Assembly (NCBI RefSeq): GCF_030247605.1
Contig: NZ_JAOTSB010000009.1
Coordinates: 35,444-99,443, forward strand
DNA length: 64,000 bases
Direction of reading: 5' to 3'
Source: Acidaminobacter sp.
GTDB taxonomy: Bacteria > Bacillota > Clostridia > Peptostreptococcales > Acidaminobacteraceae
Under the pieces are notes generated by a model that did not search any database, was not told the origin of the DNA, and was given only the letters and a program-made list of their open reading frames with translations. How positions within the stretch are numbered: the first letter of the stretch is position 1; every line of letters begins with the position of its first letter. This document shows, in pieces, positions 1-9,438 of the stretch. Position numbers and translations under genes: made by a program.

Positions 1-705
1 ATTCTCATATTTTTTCTCAAGCATAGGCACCCCGGAGACGAACATCAACAGATACGTGATCACCGCGGAGCTGATGATGGTCGGCCAAAAGCCGGTCGTT
101 CCAATAACAATGAGGAAGATCCCCCACCACATGGTGGCTTCGCCGAAGTAGTTCGGGTGACGGGTATACTGCCACAGCCCCGTCTTGATGACGTGTCCCT
201 TGTTGGCGGGATCTTTCTTGAAGACCTCCAGCTGCTTGTCCCCCACAGACTCGAAATAAAAGCCTATGAGCCAGACTGCCGTGCCCAGGACCACCCAAAG
301 GTTGACGGACTTGTCCGCCACCGTTATAGCGTAGAGGTACGCATAGGACACCACCGCCATAAAGACCGCCTGAAGAACGTAAACCTGCAGAAACGCCCTT
401 GGAATGACCCACTTGCCCCACTCCCGGCGCCAGTTGGCGTACCTGAAGTCCTCGGGCTTGCCCCAGTTTCGCCGGTACAGATGGTAAAACAGCCTGACGC
501 CCCAGACAGTGACCAATGCCACAAGCAGCAAGGACACCGCGTCCAGGTTGCCGTAATAAAACAGCGACGCCCAGCCCACGACCACAAAACCCAAGCCCCA
601 GCCAAAGTCCACCACGGCATTATTCTTTACTGCAGTCCCCAGAATAAAGAATCCCATGAAATAGAGAAAAATCACGAGCCAAGAAAACCATAACAACCCT
701 GACAT
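1..705 (-). CDS. DUF1295 / steroid 5-alpha-reductase-like membrane protein, partial
   Basis: An open frame of 235 codons starts at ATG 705 and runs off the left edge without a stop, so the C-terminus is missing. The translation is hydrophobic throughout with several membrane segments (residues about 3-20, 28-45, 50-70, 100-120, 130-145, 185-225). The typical C-terminal signature of the family is present: a basic stretch, then 'TRHPNYFGE' and 'MWWGIFL'. These enzymes resemble integral-membrane reductases and isoprenylcysteine methyltransferases, but the substrate of DUF1295 members is generally unknown. The start lies one base after the stop of the DAK2-DegV gene (TAATATG), so translation is probably coupled to it. 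Confidence 0.85.
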   Translation of the reverse strand, partial: MSGLLWFSWLVIFLYFMGFFILGTAVKNNAVVDFGWGLGFVVVGWASLFYYGNLDAVSLLLVALVTVWGVRLFYHLYRRNWGKPEDFRYANWRREWGKWVIPRAFLQVYVLQAVFMAVVSYAYLYAITVADKSVNLWVVLGTAVWLIGFYFESVGDKQLEVFKKDPANKGHVIKTGLWQYTRHPNYFGEATMWWGIFLIVIGTTGFWPTIISSAVITYLLMFVSGVPMLEKKYEN

Positions 706-706
706 A

Positions 707-2521
707 TTACCAGCCTGCTTTCTCTTGTAGGTAGGCAATCGCCGTCGCGCCCTCGCCTGCTGTCGCGCCGACTACCGGTGAGATTTCCGCGATAAATTCC
801 GGCGGCTTGCCGGTGAGTTCCTCAAAGATTCTGGCCAGTTCCATCGCCCGGTCCAGGCACGCGGCATGGACAATGACGTATTCCTCCAGGCCATATTTCT
901 CAATGTCCGCGCTGACGGACTTCACCAGTTTTTTCATGACCGCGTTGAAGGTCAGCTTGCCGCCATAAGCTTTGCCATGGCCTTCCCTGTCCAAAGTCAT
1001 CAGCGGCTTAAGGCCTATGACTTTGGCGACTTTTCCGACACTTCGGCTCACCCGGCCGCTGCGCTCCAGATATTTGACCGTATCTACGGAAACCAGGATC
1101 TTAACCCGGTCCCGCATTGCCCGCATGATCTCGACGACCTCTTCGAAGCTGCGCCCTTCTTTGGCCATGTCCACAGCCTTCTTGACCATTAGACCCTGAG
1201 CTCCTGAGTTTTTCAGCGTGTTCAGGACTTCGATCTTACGGCCGCGCTTTTCGACCACGGGTTCGAGGCCCTTGATCATGCCATAGGTGCCGCTGAGCTT
1301 GTCTGACACCGAGAGGACCAGAATGGCTTCGTAATAATCGCTGAGGAACATCAATAGATTCTCGACATTTTTAATGGCCGGCAGCGAGCTCTGAGGCTGA
1401 TCCTTGAGAGTCTTGTTCAATTCGTAGAAGTGGCCCACGGACACCGTCACACGGTCCAGGTGCACCACGCCCCCAATTTCCAGCTGCAGCGGGATCACCG
1501 AGATCTGGTGCTCATCAATGAAGGACTGCGGCAGGTCCGCAATGGTATCCGTCACAATGGCAAACGGGTATTTCCTGTGGTTGCGGATATCCACCTGAAT
1601 CTTCATATCGTCGACTTTGATGGCATCCAGCTGGCCCACGCGGCTCAGCGCGTCAAACATTGGCTCCGGGCTGTTGGTGTGAAGATGCACCCTGAGCTTG
1701 TCCTCCCCCCCGGCAATGACCAGGGAATCCCCATAACGCGCCGCGATCTCCCGGATCTCTTCCACATTCATGCCTTTGTCTTTTCCCTTTTCCCGGCGCG
1801 TCAGCAAGGTCTCGCAGCAGTAGCGGAACTCGCCCAGAGTCTCATGGGCTTCAGCGCTCCTTGGGTGGGCCTCGGTTGGAATCACAGAAATCCTCTCAAT
1901 CCCCGCCTCCCCATGCTCAATATAGCGCTTGATACCTTCGAGGAAATGGTAAAAGCCCTTGGCGCCGGCGTCCACCACGTTGCTTTTTCTTAACTGCTCC
2001 AGCATTTCAGTCGTCTTCTTCAGCGCGACACCGCTGTCTGACAGCGTACGCTCGGCGTACTCCAGTATTGTGGCAGCCTTATCCTTGTGCTTCTCCAAAG
2101 AATGGATCCACTCCCGGACTACTGTCAAAATGGTGCCCTCCACAGGATTGAGCATGACGCCGTAAAGCCGCTTCAGCGCCCCTTGAAGGCTGTGAATCAG
2201 CTCATCCTGGGTCAGCGTCTCCTTGCTCTTGACCTCCATGTACCAGCCGTAGATCAGCTGGGCGAAAATCAGCCCGGAATTGCCCCGGGCGCCCATCAGC
2301 GCGCCATCCGCAGCACTGGAAAGCACCAGATCCACCTCGTTCTCAAGGCGTAGATTCTCCATCACGGCCTTCATGGTCGAGGTCAGATTGGCCCCCGTGT
2401 CCCCGTCCGGGACGGGGAATACATTGATGCGGTCCAGCTCGCTCTTATTTTGAATCACCTCATTGGCTCCTGCCAATATGGCATAATACACATGTCTTCC
2501 ATTGATTGAATTGGCGGTCAT
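707..2521 (-). CDS. Fatty-acid kinase-like fusion: DAK2 (FakA) domain plus DegV (FakB) domain
   Basis: 604 residues. Residues about 1-200 form a DAK2/FakA kinase domain with the ATP-binding motif '[10 protein letters not shown]'. Residues about 225-310 resemble the FakA middle region ('[15 protein letters not shown]'). Residues about 317-600 form a complete DegV/FakB fatty-acid-binding domain ('[10 protein letters not shown]', 'LSGTYG', 'YLERSGRVS', '[11 protein letters not shown]'). In many Firmicutes FakA and FakB are separate proteins that phosphorylate exogenous fatty acids for phospholipid synthesis. Here kinase and acyl-binding subunit are one chain, so each kinase has a fixed partner. 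That it acts on fatty acids is inferred from the family. The next gene follows after 1 bp, so the two are an operon. The ATG start with a GAGG-type ribosome site fits the family N-terminus. Confidence 0.9.
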   Translation of the reverse strand: MTANSINGRHVYYAILAGANEVIQNKSELDRINVFPVPDGDTGANLTSTMKAVMENLRLENEVDLVLSSAADGALMGARGNSGLIFAQLIYGWYMEVKSKETLTQDELIHSLQGALKRLYGVMLNPVEGTILTVVREWIHSLEKHKDKAATILEYAERTLSDSGVALKKTTEMLEQLRKSNVVDAGAKGFYHFLEGIKRYIEHGEAGIERISVIPTEAHPRSAEAHETLGEFRYCCETLLTRREKGKDKGMNVEEIREIAARYGDSLVIAGGEDKLRVHLHTNSPEPMFDALSRVGQLDAIKVDDMKIQVDIRNHRKYPFAIVTDTIADLPQSFIDEHQISVIPLQLEIGGVVHLDRVTVSVGHFYELNKTLKDQPQSSLPAIKNVENLLMFLSDYYEAILVLSVSDKLSGTYGMIKGLEPVVEKRGRKIEVLNTLKNSGAQGLMVKKAVDMAKEGRSFEEVVEIMRAMRDRVKILVSVDTVKYLERSGRVSRSVGKVAKVIGLKPLMTLDREGHGKAYGGKLTFNAVMKKLVKSVSADIEKYGLEEYVIVHAACLDRAMELARIFEELTGKPPEFIAEISPVVGATAGEGATAIAYLQEKAGW

Positions 2522-2833
2522 TTGCGATCCCTCCTCGCGGGTATTATTACCCAGTTTAATCTCGTCTTCGACACTTTTTGAGAATTTTTATTCTATTTTT
2601 GGAGTGATTGCATGACGAAGAGGGGGGGCAGCGGAAGCTGCATAACCCCCCGTTACCGTGTCGCCAGCGCGGAGGAGAAAAGCCGGCAATAGGTCTTTTA
2701 CACATCCGCTGATCCCCCCTTATACTCAATACCAAAAAATCCCCTTGAAGCCCAGACCGTTTCGTCTATGCCCCAAAGGGATGTTTCTTTTGCCGATTGT
2801 CGCTACTCCAGCTAGGACACTATCTCTGCCCCG
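2522..2833. other. Intergenic region, no gene seen
   Basis: 312 bases between the DUF4097 gene and the DAK2-DegV gene. It contains the terminator of the upstream gene (about 2734-2783) and a second G/C-rich hairpin at 2622-2651 (GCAGC-GGAA-GCTGC flanked by G6 and C6) without a clear T-run. The 90 bases before the DAK2-DegV start are AT-rich and probably contain its promoter, but I cannot fix a -35/-10 pair. Confidence 0.5.
2734..2783 (-). terminator. Rho-independent terminator after the PadR/HAAS/DUF4097 operon
   Basis: Read on the minus strand, an imperfect stem opens with ATCCC and closes with GGGAT and is followed directly by six T residues. It lies 50 bases past the stop of the DUF4097 gene. 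Confidence 0.65.
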
Positions 2834-3730
2834 TCACTTAACGCTCACATTGCCGCTGACTGTGGACAGCTCCAGCGTAAACTTACCACTGCCGGCCGTC
2901 GCTTCAATGAGGCGGTCCTCTAGGACTTTTACGTTTGCCTCAGGGCGTTCGAGCGCAAGGGTCCCCGAGGTGGACGTGAGTTTAATCTCATGGTTGAGGG
3001 GCGCCTCGCAGGTCAGTTCAACCGTCCCCGAAGTCGTCTCCATGCGTCCGTCCCCCCTAAGTGCAGTTAGCTTCAGCATCACTGCGCCGGACACCGTCTT
3101 CACGTCCAGCTGGTCTGCGCTGCCCAGGAATTCCACGTCACCGCTGACGGAACCAAGCTCAAGGTTTCGTGCCTCAAGCCCTTCCACATAGACTCTGCCA
3201 GAAACCGACCCGGCGGAGACATTGCCCTCAAAAGGCGCTGTCCCTGGCGAACGCAGCTTGACCGCTCCGGAGACGCTTTGAAGCTCAAGATCGCCGGACA
3301 ACGACTCCGGTATTTTCACCATTAATCTCAGGTTCGTGGATGTAAAGGAATGCGGGAGCGTCAGCCCACGATCGATGTCGATCTCCAGCCGGCCACCCTC
3401 CGACTTATGAATTCGTATTTTTGGCATATCCGTATCCAGCGGCGCAATGTAAGTCCCCGTCAGCTTAATTTCAATATCCTCTCTGGCTTCACGGGTCACT
3501 TCAACCGACTCAAACACTGTTTCAACAGCCAGTCCTTCAGTCGCGTTCTCGCTGCTGACTTCCACTGTCCTGGTCTCGTCCAGCTCAAAACGCTGGCTCC
3601 CGGCAAGGGGCGCTAATTCCTCGCCCTGCAGTCTGTCGATCAGATCCGGTCCGGCTTCACGCAGTGCGAGCATAGCAATGCCGCCGCCAATCAGAAGCGC
3701 TGCAATCAACCAAAGCGCAATTTTTCTCAC
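2834..3730 (-). CDS. DUF4097-family beta-repeat protein, membrane-anchored
   Basis: 298 residues with a GTG start and a GAAGG ribosome site 8 bases upstream. A single N-terminal membrane helix (residues about 4-23) is followed by a long region of repeated beta-strand units of the type 'SVSGxVxL' and 'TSGTVEL', typical of DUF4097/YvlB-like putative adhesin or head domains. The bulk is predicted to be outside the membrane. It is the last gene of a three-gene module (PadR regulator, HAAS/DUF1700 protein, DUF4097 protein), an arrangement seen in many Firmicutes and thought to belong to envelope-stress responses. The ligand and exact role are unknown. The family call is firm; the role is inference. 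Confidence 0.85.
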   Translation of the reverse strand: MRKIALWLIAALLIGGGIAMLALREAGPDLIDRLQGEELAPLAGSQRFELDETRTVEVSSENATEGLAVETVFESVEVTREAREDIEIKLTGTYIAPLDTDMPKIRIHKSEGGRLEIDIDRGLTLPHSFTSTNLRLMVKIPESLSGDLELQSVSGAVKLRSPGTAPFEGNVSAGSVSGRVYVEGLEARNLELGSVSGDVEFLGSADQLDVKTVSGAVMLKLTALRGDGRMETTSGTVELTCEAPLNHEIKLTSTSGTLALERPEANVKVLEDRLIEATAGSGKFTLELSTVSGNVSVK

Positions 3731-3802
3731 TTGGATTACCTTCTTCCTTTTTTAATTTTACAGGGAGAAACAGGGCGTTCTTCGCCAAGTCATCCTACCC
3801 AA

Positions 3803-4405
3803 TCAGTTTTGCTTGATGATCTTGACGTTAAGCTTCAGATATTTCAGTGTCACTTGATAAAACAGCTGAGTCAGTTTGATGGCCGCGAGGAAGATCAGTC
3901 CGCCAAGGGCTGCGAGGGCAACCCCCGCTCCGAGAATAGCCACAATTAAAGTGCCCCCAACAATCCCGGCTGGGATCAACGCAGGCGCGAACGCCACCGA
4001 ACCCGTCACCGCCGCGACAACCCCGCCGAACACCAGACCAATGCCCGCTACTATCAGCGACACAGCCACCGCGTAGACCGCGACCAGAATGCCCACCAGC
4101 GCCAGGTAAGGTCCAAGAATAAAGATGATATTAAAAAGTCCGAGGCCTATGGACGCCAGTACCGCCCTAAACAGATTCACAGAGCTTGGCTTTTCCTCTG
4201 CCCGCTGAATCACTTTACTCAGTCGGAACTGTTTCGCGACCACCTCCGGCCTGCCCAGCTGCTCAAGGATGGCTTCTTCTGTCTCACCACTTTCGAGGGC
4301 TGCATCAAAGTGCTCCTCATAATCGTACAATATATCATTCCGCTCCGCCTCCGGCATGCCGGAAAGCGCGCTTTTAAGCTGAGTCAAATAAGTCTGCTTG
4401 TTCAT
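3803..4405 (-). CDS. HAAS/DUF1700 domain membrane protein
   Basis: 200 residues from ATG 4405. The first 70 residues are the HAAS signalling domain (motifs '[20 protein letters not shown]', '[10 protein letters not shown]', '[12 protein letters not shown]'). Three or four hydrophobic segments follow, rich in G, A and V. A longer reading from 4459 would overlap the upstream gene and lacks the family N-terminus, so the internal ATG is chosen. The ATG overlaps the stop of the PadR gene (ATGA, 4 bp), so the pair is translationally coupled. HAAS proteins are generally cotranscribed with PadR regulators and probably transmit or sense an envelope signal. Confidence 0.88.
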   Translation of the reverse strand: MNKQTYLTQLKSALSGMPEAERNDILYDYEEHFDAALESGETEEAILEQLGRPEVVAKQFRLSKVIQRAEEKPSSVNLFRAVLASIGLGLFNIIFILGPYLALVGILVAVYAVAVSLIVAGIGLVFGGVVAAVTGSVAFAPALIPAGIVGGTLIVAILGAGVALAALGGLIFLAAIKLTQLFYQVTLKYLKLNVKIIKQN

Positions 4406-4722
4406 TCCCCGTGCTCTCCTTCCACAATTAAGTTGACACCCGTCACGAACCGCCGCCATTCCGCTGCCAGCGCGGCCTGCTCCTGTCGCCCCCGCGCCGT
4501 CAGCGTGTAGTACTTACGCGGCGGCCCCTCTGAAGACTCCTTCAGATAAGTCGTAAACATGCCGTCATCCATCAGCCTTCTCAGCAAAGGATAGATAGTA
4601 CCTTCAGAAATAGTGATATTTTTTGAAATTTCCTGAACCAGTTCATAGCCGTAGCAGTCCCTGTGGCTCAGTATAGATAGTACGCACAGCTCCAGAACAC
4701 CCTTCTTGAATTGTATGTTCAC
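4402..4722 (-). CDS. PadR-family transcriptional regulator
   Basis: 106 residues from GTG 4722, which matches the usual PadR start ('[14 protein letters not shown]'). A longer in-frame reading to 4794 adds residues unlike the family. The winged-helix PadR domain is complete: 'GYELVQEI', '[12 protein letters not shown]', '[11 protein letters not shown]'. PadR proteins are small repressors that often control their own operon. It is the first gene of a coupled operon with the HAAS and DUF4097 genes and so is probably an autoregulator of that module. Confidence 0.92.
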   Translation of the reverse strand: MNIQFKKGVLELCVLSILSHRDCYGYELVQEISKNITISEGTIYPLLRRLMDDGMFTTYLKESSEGPPRKYYTLTARGRQEQAALAAEWRRFVTGVNLIVEGEHGE

Positions 4723-5289
4723 AGAGGATCGCCTCTTTTCTGCTTTTTCATGGTTACAGCATATCACAGGGTACCTTTTTATGCAAGGTAGCAAGTATTA
4801 AAAGAATCTTAAATACCAGGTTGGGGACGCGGACAAGTTTTGAGTTGGTGACGCGGACAGCTTTTGAGTTGGTGACTGTCACCAACTCAATTTTTGTACC
4901 AGAGCTGAACCTCGAAACCATTGGAAAAACACACTTTCTCAAATTGATACCTCTGCACGGTCCCAAGCCCCAACTACACCCCCGCACCAGTCACCCAAGC
5001 CCAACCACCCCCGCCCGCGTCACCAACAAGCCTGCCCCAGCACCGCGTCCCCATTCTCTTGGAAGTGTGCGCCCGTGGGCGCACAGCGAAATTGAACCTG
5101 TTGCAGACTAATTCGAAACGAAATCTAAAACTAAACCACACCAATCAAAAACCAAATACAAAGCAAAAACGCCGCTGAACCCGGAATCCCGAATCAAGCG
5201 GCGTTTAACTCTTTATTGCTATTGATGTTTTCAGCGAGCGCTTTTTGAAAGAACACTCTCTCAGCCCTTAAACTGTTTACTCGACCAAC
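4723..5289. repeat. Gene-free region with palindromic interspersed elements
   Basis: 567 bases without a supported gene. At about 4823-4890 three imperfect tandem units of about 25 bases contain 'TTTTGAGTTGGTGAC'. The last one runs into the palindrome GTTGGTGACTGTCACCAAC at 4869-4887. At 5066-5085 is a 20-bp perfect palindrome with arms TGTGCGCCC and GGGCGCACA. The short open frames here simply translate the repeats. The units resemble the dispersed GGTGAC/GGTGTC elements found elsewhere in the window. Confidence 0.6.
5165..5206 (-). terminator. Terminator after the NfeD/SPFH operon
   Basis: A 9-bp perfect stem (AACGCCGCT at 5169-5177, AGCGGCGTT at 5197-5205) is followed on the minus strand by a T-rich tract. 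It lies 85 bases past the stop of the SPFH gene. Confidence 0.8.
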
Positions 5290-6219
5290 CTATTTCTTTA
5301 TAATCTCGTTCAAAGCAGCAACTGTGCCGGCAAAACCCTGAAGGTCTGAAGGCACAATAATTTTCGTCGCCTGGCCGTTCGCCATTTTTTCAAGGGCCTC
5401 AAAGCTCTTGATGGCAATAACCGCAGGGTCCGCGCCAGCTTCACGAATCATTTCAATGCCTTTGGCCTTAGCGCCTTGGACTTTGATAATCGCTTCCGCT
5501 TCACCTTCTGCTTCGCGAATCTGAACTTCCTTCTTAGCTTCAGCACGAAGAATTGAGGATTGCTTTTCGCCTTCCGCCTCAAGAATCATAGACTCCTTAG
5601 TACCTTGTGCCACGAGAATCTTGGAATTCTTTTCACCTTCCGCACGAATAATGGATTCACGTCTCTCACGCTCAGCGCGCATCTGTTTTTCCATGGCATT
5701 CTGAATGTCTTCAGGCGGAATGATGTTCTTGACTTCAACGCGGTTGACCTTGATGCCCCACGGATCTGTCGCTTCATCCAGGATCGCGCGCATCTGGGTG
5801 TTGATCAGGTCTCTGGAAGTCAGCGTCTCGTCCAGCTCCAGTTGGCCAATAATGTTTCTCAGCGTCGTCGCTGCAAGATTCTCAAGGGCGACAATAGGAC
5901 GTGCAACACCATAAGAGTATAGCTTTGGATCTGTAACGGCATAATAAATGACCGTGTCAATTTTCATGGTGACGTTGTCCTTGGTGATGACCGGCTGCGG
6001 AGGAAAGTCGACTACATTTTCTTTCAATGAAACGCGGTTTGCCACGCGGTCAATAAATGGAATCTTAAAATGGAGACCCACGCTCCAGGTTGTCAGAAAG
6101 GCGCCAAGGCGCTCAATGACATAAGCCTGAGCCTGCGGTACAACCCTGATGTTGGTGATGATCAACAAAATCGCAAAGAGAAAGAGCAGTGCTGGAATGA
6201 TGAGCCTTAAAATGTTCAT
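5290..6219 (-). CDS. SPFH/Band 7 (stomatin-like, QmcA-type) membrane protein
   Basis: 309 residues. One N-terminal membrane helix (residues about 5-25) precedes a Band 7 domain (about 27-190: 'VPQAQAYVIERLGAF', 'PPQPVITKDNVTMKIDTVIY', 'RAILDEATDPWGIKVNRVE'). A long charged, alanine-rich coiled coil follows (about 190-265). The protein resembles paraslipins/QmcA rather than true flotillins, which are longer. SPFH proteins oligomerise on membranes and organise microdomains or guide membrane proteases. It is the second gene of an operon with an NfeD-family protein, the usual partner of SPFH proteins. Confidence 0.92.
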   Translation of the reverse strand: MNILRLIIPALLFLFAILLIITNIRVVPQAQAYVIERLGAFLTTWSVGLHFKIPFIDRVANRVSLKENVVDFPPQPVITKDNVTMKIDTVIYYAVTDPKLYSYGVARPIVALENLAATTLRNIIGQLELDETLTSRDLINTQMRAILDEATDPWGIKVNRVEVKNIIPPEDIQNAMEKQMRAERERRESIIRAEGEKNSKILVAQGTKESMILEAEGEKQSSILRAEAKKEVQIREAEGEAEAIIKVQGAKAKGIEMIREAGADPAVIAIKSFEALEKMANGQATKIIVPSDLQGFAGTVAALNEIIKK

Positions 6220-6284
6220 TAATGTTAGCCTCCCTTTTAGTGTGCTGCAAATGCTGATTTCGACATGCCTGAATGGTCATCAGG

Positions 6285-6728
6285 TCATGCTTTCTTGACG
6301 ATGAGCTTGACACCCTCCACCGCTATGACCTGAACCTTCGCCCCGACTTCAATGGGCTCTCCGTCTTCAGACAAAGCACTCCAAATCTGGCCGTTGATTT
6401 TAACCTGGCCAGTCGCATAGCGCTCAATGGCTTTTAAAACAGGTCCGCTCTGTCCAATCACAGCCTCCACATTGGTTTTTTCGCTCCCGATATGAAGAAA
6501 ATTCTTGGCCAGAGGTTTGGTGAAGTAGATCAGTACTGCTGCCGATACTAAAAAGACGCCAATCTGAACCGGCACAGACAATCCGATCATGGCCGCCAGA
6601 AGTGCTATAAGCGCGGCGCCAGCAAACCAGATGGTGGTAAGACCCATGGTCAGTGCCTCTAGAACTGCAAAAATGATGATGAGCGCGATCCAGATGACAG
6701 ATGGGCTCAGGCTGGTTAAGAAACTCAT
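6285..6728 (-). CDS. NfeD-family membrane protein
   Basis: 147 residues. Three to four hydrophobic segments occupy residues about 10-75. A C-terminal OB-fold NfeD domain follows (about 85-147: 'VEAVIGQSGPVLKAI', 'GQVKINGQIWSALSEDGEPI'). It is a short-type NfeD without the N-terminal ClpP-like protease domain. NfeD proteins are encoded beside SPFH proteins and probably regulate their assembly or proteolysis. The SPFH gene begins 65 bases downstream on the same strand. Confidence 0.92.
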   Translation of the reverse strand: MSFLTSLSPSVIWIALIIIFAVLEALTMGLTTIWFAGAALIALLAAMIGLSVPVQIGVFLVSAAVLIYFTKPLAKNFLHIGSEKTNVEAVIGQSGPVLKAIERYATGQVKINGQIWSALSEDGEPIEVGAKVQVIAVEGVKLIVKKA

Positions 6729-6903
6729 AGCGGGTCAGCTCCTCTTGGTTGAAACTTTTGTGCCTGGTGGTTTATGCACTACCTCTCTATATTACCCAAC
6801 AATTCTTAAATTACCATTAAAAAAGCATTGATGTTGGCGCATTCTTTCAAATATTGATGCCATTTTGAACCTTTTCGTGGGGTGTCGGGCGGGTGAAACT
6901 TAA

Positions 6904-6941
6904 AAAGGGTGAAGAAGGCCGGCGCGCCTTCTTCACCCTTT
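6904..6941. terminator. 15-bp perfect hairpin, probable terminator
   Basis: A perfect inverted repeat (AAGGGTGAAGAAGGC at 6905-6919 and its complement at 6926-6940) with a six-base loop lies between the Tat-substrate gene and the NfeD operon. Together with the next hairpin it fills the 302-base gap 6729-7030. The rest of the gap should contain the nfeD promoter. Confidence 0.55.
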
Positions 6942-6957
6942 CCGCTGCTAACAATAG

Positions 6958-6993
6958 AAGAAGCGGCCGTCGCACTTTGGACGGCCGCTTCCT
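6958..6993 (-). terminator. Hairpin after the Tat-substrate gene
   Basis: A strong stem (GAAGCGGCCGTC and its complement around a seven- to eight-base loop) lies about 40 bases past the stop at 7031. The T-tract on the minus strand is short and interrupted (TTCTTCTATTGTT), so it is a likely but not ideal terminator. Confidence 0.6.
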
Positions 6994-7030
6994 CCTGGTC
7001 TTTCTTTTAAAATCTTTTACCTTTGAAACT

Positions 7031-9280
7031 CTAAACCATCATCACTTTAAACGTATAAGCAGAAGTGGTGACCTTGTCCGGCGCGACGACCTTCACAGTG
7101 ATAACTTGGCCATCCTTGACAGCAATTTTGTTGCTGGAGCGGTAGGCAACGGCCTTGCCATCCACCATAATCGACGCTGCCTTCGTGGACATGGAGGTCG
7201 GGATTACAGTGATGCTTGTGTTTGCCTTAGGCACTTTGACCGTATAGTCGTAAGCCCAAGGATTGAAGCGGTTTTGAAGCGCGTTCTTCACCGCGATCTC
7301 CTTGCCCGCCCAAGTGAATGGCGCACCCGGCGCCGCGTATTCCACGGTCTTTCCGACCAATTCTCCGCCTGCAAATTCAATGTTGGACAGGACAGAGTAT
7401 TTGACGTGACCGCCAAAATTGTAGTTTAACCCCACATTAGCCGCGTCTGCCATGTAAGGGCGCACCTTGAGGTCCGTGGTTGAAGACAAGAATTCCGCGT
7501 TGTCGCCCATAACTCCTGTCAGCTTGATGGCGCACCAGTTGGTGCCGTCTTTCCACATGTCGCCAATCATGGTCGTTCTCGCTCCCGGCGCGTCTGTACC
7601 GCCGCGCAGGGATGGACGGCAGCCGCCCTCACCCTTGTCGACGACCTGTTGTAAGGCTGCCTCATAGAGCTTCAGGTTGTTGTCGCTGAGGGGCGACTCG
7701 TCATGACCCGTGAAGAGCTTGTCTGACTTGCCTCCCTCTTTGGTGTACTTCGAATAAGACTGCTGGACAAAGGAAAGGAGAAGGTCCGGCGGCATACCCG
7801 CCACACCCACGTTGTCCGCTGAGCCTGCACGGGTACAGCCATAGAAGTCTGAAGCAAACAGAAGACCGTTTTTCTTGTCGTGGATTGCCACATTGCCATT
7901 GGCATGACCCGGCAGCGCAACAACCTCAAAGACAATACCGCCGCCAAGGTCGAACTTCATGCCCTCATCAATGTTCTTAACTTTTGCCTGCGATTCCGGC
8001 GTAGAGAAGATTGGCTTGAATGGGCCTGAAGTGGAAGACGTAGACGCCCAGCCCCGCTCACTCAGGTAAACGTCGACGCCCGCGTTCATGAAGTTCATGG
8101 CCTGGGCATCGTGGTCACCGTGCTCATGGCCTATGATCAGGATGTACGGTTTTGTGGCGAAACCATCGACAAAGGTCTTCAGGTTCTTTTTATCCGCAGG
8201 GGTCTGCAGGGCGTCGAAAACAATGCCGCTTGTCGGCCCTTCTATGTACCACGCCAGAGGCCGGACAGACTCAGAATCGTTGCAAATCCTGAAAATCGCC
8301 GGGCTGACAGAAGTCTTCTTCTCCATCTGGAGCACCTGGAAATCATCCATGAGCGGGCGGTGGAGGTTCCAGACAAAGGTCTGGACCGGGCTGGCAGCCA
8401 TGCCGTCTTTGAACGCAACGGCTTTATAGGTCACGACGCGGTCCGTTGGCACCGGCTCATCCGGGCCGCCGCCGCGAGTGCCAATCATTTCCATGATATG
8501 CCCTTTGGTTTCGACCGTGTAAACTTCACTGTCCGCAGTTGGCTCTGAGCCGTCCGTGGTGTAGTGAATGGCCGCTCCAGGCGTTGGACAGTAGAGCTTG
8601 ACATAACGTCTGGGCGCGACAGAATTCGCTTTAGGCAGCGCTTGAACCGGCGCGACCATGGTTCCTGTGATTTTGCTGAACAGAACTTCCATTTCGTCCA
8701 CGGTCAGCGCTCTCTTTGGCTGGAACAGCTGATCTGAATTAATAGTCAAATAACCAAGCGCCGCCAACGTGTTGACACTGGCTCTGGCGTAAGAAGAAAT
8801 CGAGGCCTCATCCTTAAAGAAACCCGTTTTCGTGGTCAGCGGCAGATGGAATGCCTTCACCATCATGACGGCTGCATCCTGACGGGCCAGCTGGGCGTTC
8901 GGGTCAAAATAGCCATTGCCAATACCGCTGGTCACACTTTCCTCATAAGCTGTCTCGATTTGCTTGCCATAGCGGTCTGCCGTCTTGACATCCTTGAATT
9001 GCTTCAGCGGCGCCTTCCAAATATCGTTGTACTGCGTCGGATGCGGCCATGCAAAATAATTAGAGACTTTGCCGATGAATTCCGCACGCGACACCCCATT
9101 CACCAGGGGCGCCTCGACGTCCGCAAACACCGTATAGCCCGGAATAGCGCTCGTTACGGCAATCCCTGCGGCACCAACAGCCATGCCCTTCAGGAAGTTT
9201 CTTCTGGAGAGTCCCTCTTCCGAAAGCCCGAGGGTTTCCATTCTGTTCTCTTTTTGATCGGTTGTCTTGTCTTTAGTCAC
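7031..9280 (-). CDS. Tat-exported, SLH-domain metallo-beta-lactamase-fold hydrolase
   Basis: 749 residues, GTG start with GGAGG 7 bases upstream. Residues 23-52 form a twin-arginine signal ('SRRNFLKG' then a hydrophobic stretch). Residues about 58-210 contain S-layer-homology repeats ('SGIGNGYFDPNAQLARQDAA'). About 225-275 look like a chitobiase/Fn3-associated module ('PGAAIHYTTDGSEPT'). About 320-530 form a metallo-beta-lactamase fold with the HxHxDH motif ('GHEHGDHD'), a second metal His ('LPGHANGN') and an Asp ('FASDFYG'). The last 80 residues look like a cadherin-like beta-sandwich. The likely location is outside the membrane, anchored to the wall by SLH. The substrate is unknown. The gene directly follows tatA-tatA-tatC, so it is probably the main Tat substrate. 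Confidence 0.88.
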   Translation of the reverse strand: MTKDKTTDQKENRMETLGLSEEGLSRRNFLKGMAVGAAGIAVTSAIPGYTVFADVEAPLVNGVSRAEFIGKVSNYFAWPHPTQYNDIWKAPLKQFKDVKTADRYGKQIETAYEESVTSGIGNGYFDPNAQLARQDAAVMMVKAFHLPLTTKTGFFKDEASISSYARASVNTLAALGYLTINSDQLFQPKRALTVDEMEVLFSKITGTMVAPVQALPKANSVAPRRYVKLYCPTPGAAIHYTTDGSEPTADSEVYTVETKGHIMEMIGTRGGGPDEPVPTDRVVTYKAVAFKDGMAASPVQTFVWNLHRPLMDDFQVLQMEKKTSVSPAIFRICNDSESVRPLAWYIEGPTSGIVFDALQTPADKKNLKTFVDGFATKPYILIIGHEHGDHDAQAMNFMNAGVDVYLSERGWASTSSTSGPFKPIFSTPESQAKVKNIDEGMKFDLGGGIVFEVVALPGHANGNVAIHDKKNGLLFASDFYGCTRAGSADNVGVAGMPPDLLLSFVQQSYSKYTKEGGKSDKLFTGHDESPLSDNNLKLYEAALQQVVDKGEGGCRPSLRGGTDAPGARTTMIGDMWKDGTNWCAIKLTGVMGDNAEFLSSTTDLKVRPYMADAANVGLNYNFGGHVKYSVLSNIEFAGGELVGKTVEYAAPGAPFTWAGKEIAVKNALQNRFNPWAYDYTVKVPKANTSITVIPTSMSTKAASIMVDGKAVAYRSSNKIAVKDGQVITVKVVAPDKVTTSAYTFKVMMV

Positions 9281-9330
9281 AAATCCTACCTCCTCAGTAC
9301 TTGATGGTCCTTAACCACAGACCTAAAATA

Positions 9331-9349
9331 AAAACGGCTGCAAAGCCGC
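9331..9349 (-). terminator. Possible attenuator between tatC and its substrate gene
   Basis: On the minus strand a short stem (CGGCT/AGCCG) is followed by TTTTTATTTT. It lies in the 158-base gap between tatC and the Tat-substrate gene, so the substrate gene may be set at a different level or have its own promoter. Confidence 0.45.
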
Positions 9350-9438
9350 TCTGTTGCCGCTTCAGCGCCCCACACAGAACTTTAATTTTCGTACTTTCGT
9401 TCCCCAACCCTTCAAGTGTCCGGCGTGGGGCGCCCTTG

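Noticed and set aside
324..620. Minus-strand frames at 17-421 and 324-620
   Set aside because: They are out-of-frame shadows of the DUF1295 gene, which lacks a stop in the window.
4754..5111. Short frames over the repeats at 4754-5111
   Set aside because: They translate tandem repeats ('VTNSK' units) and have no ribosome site.
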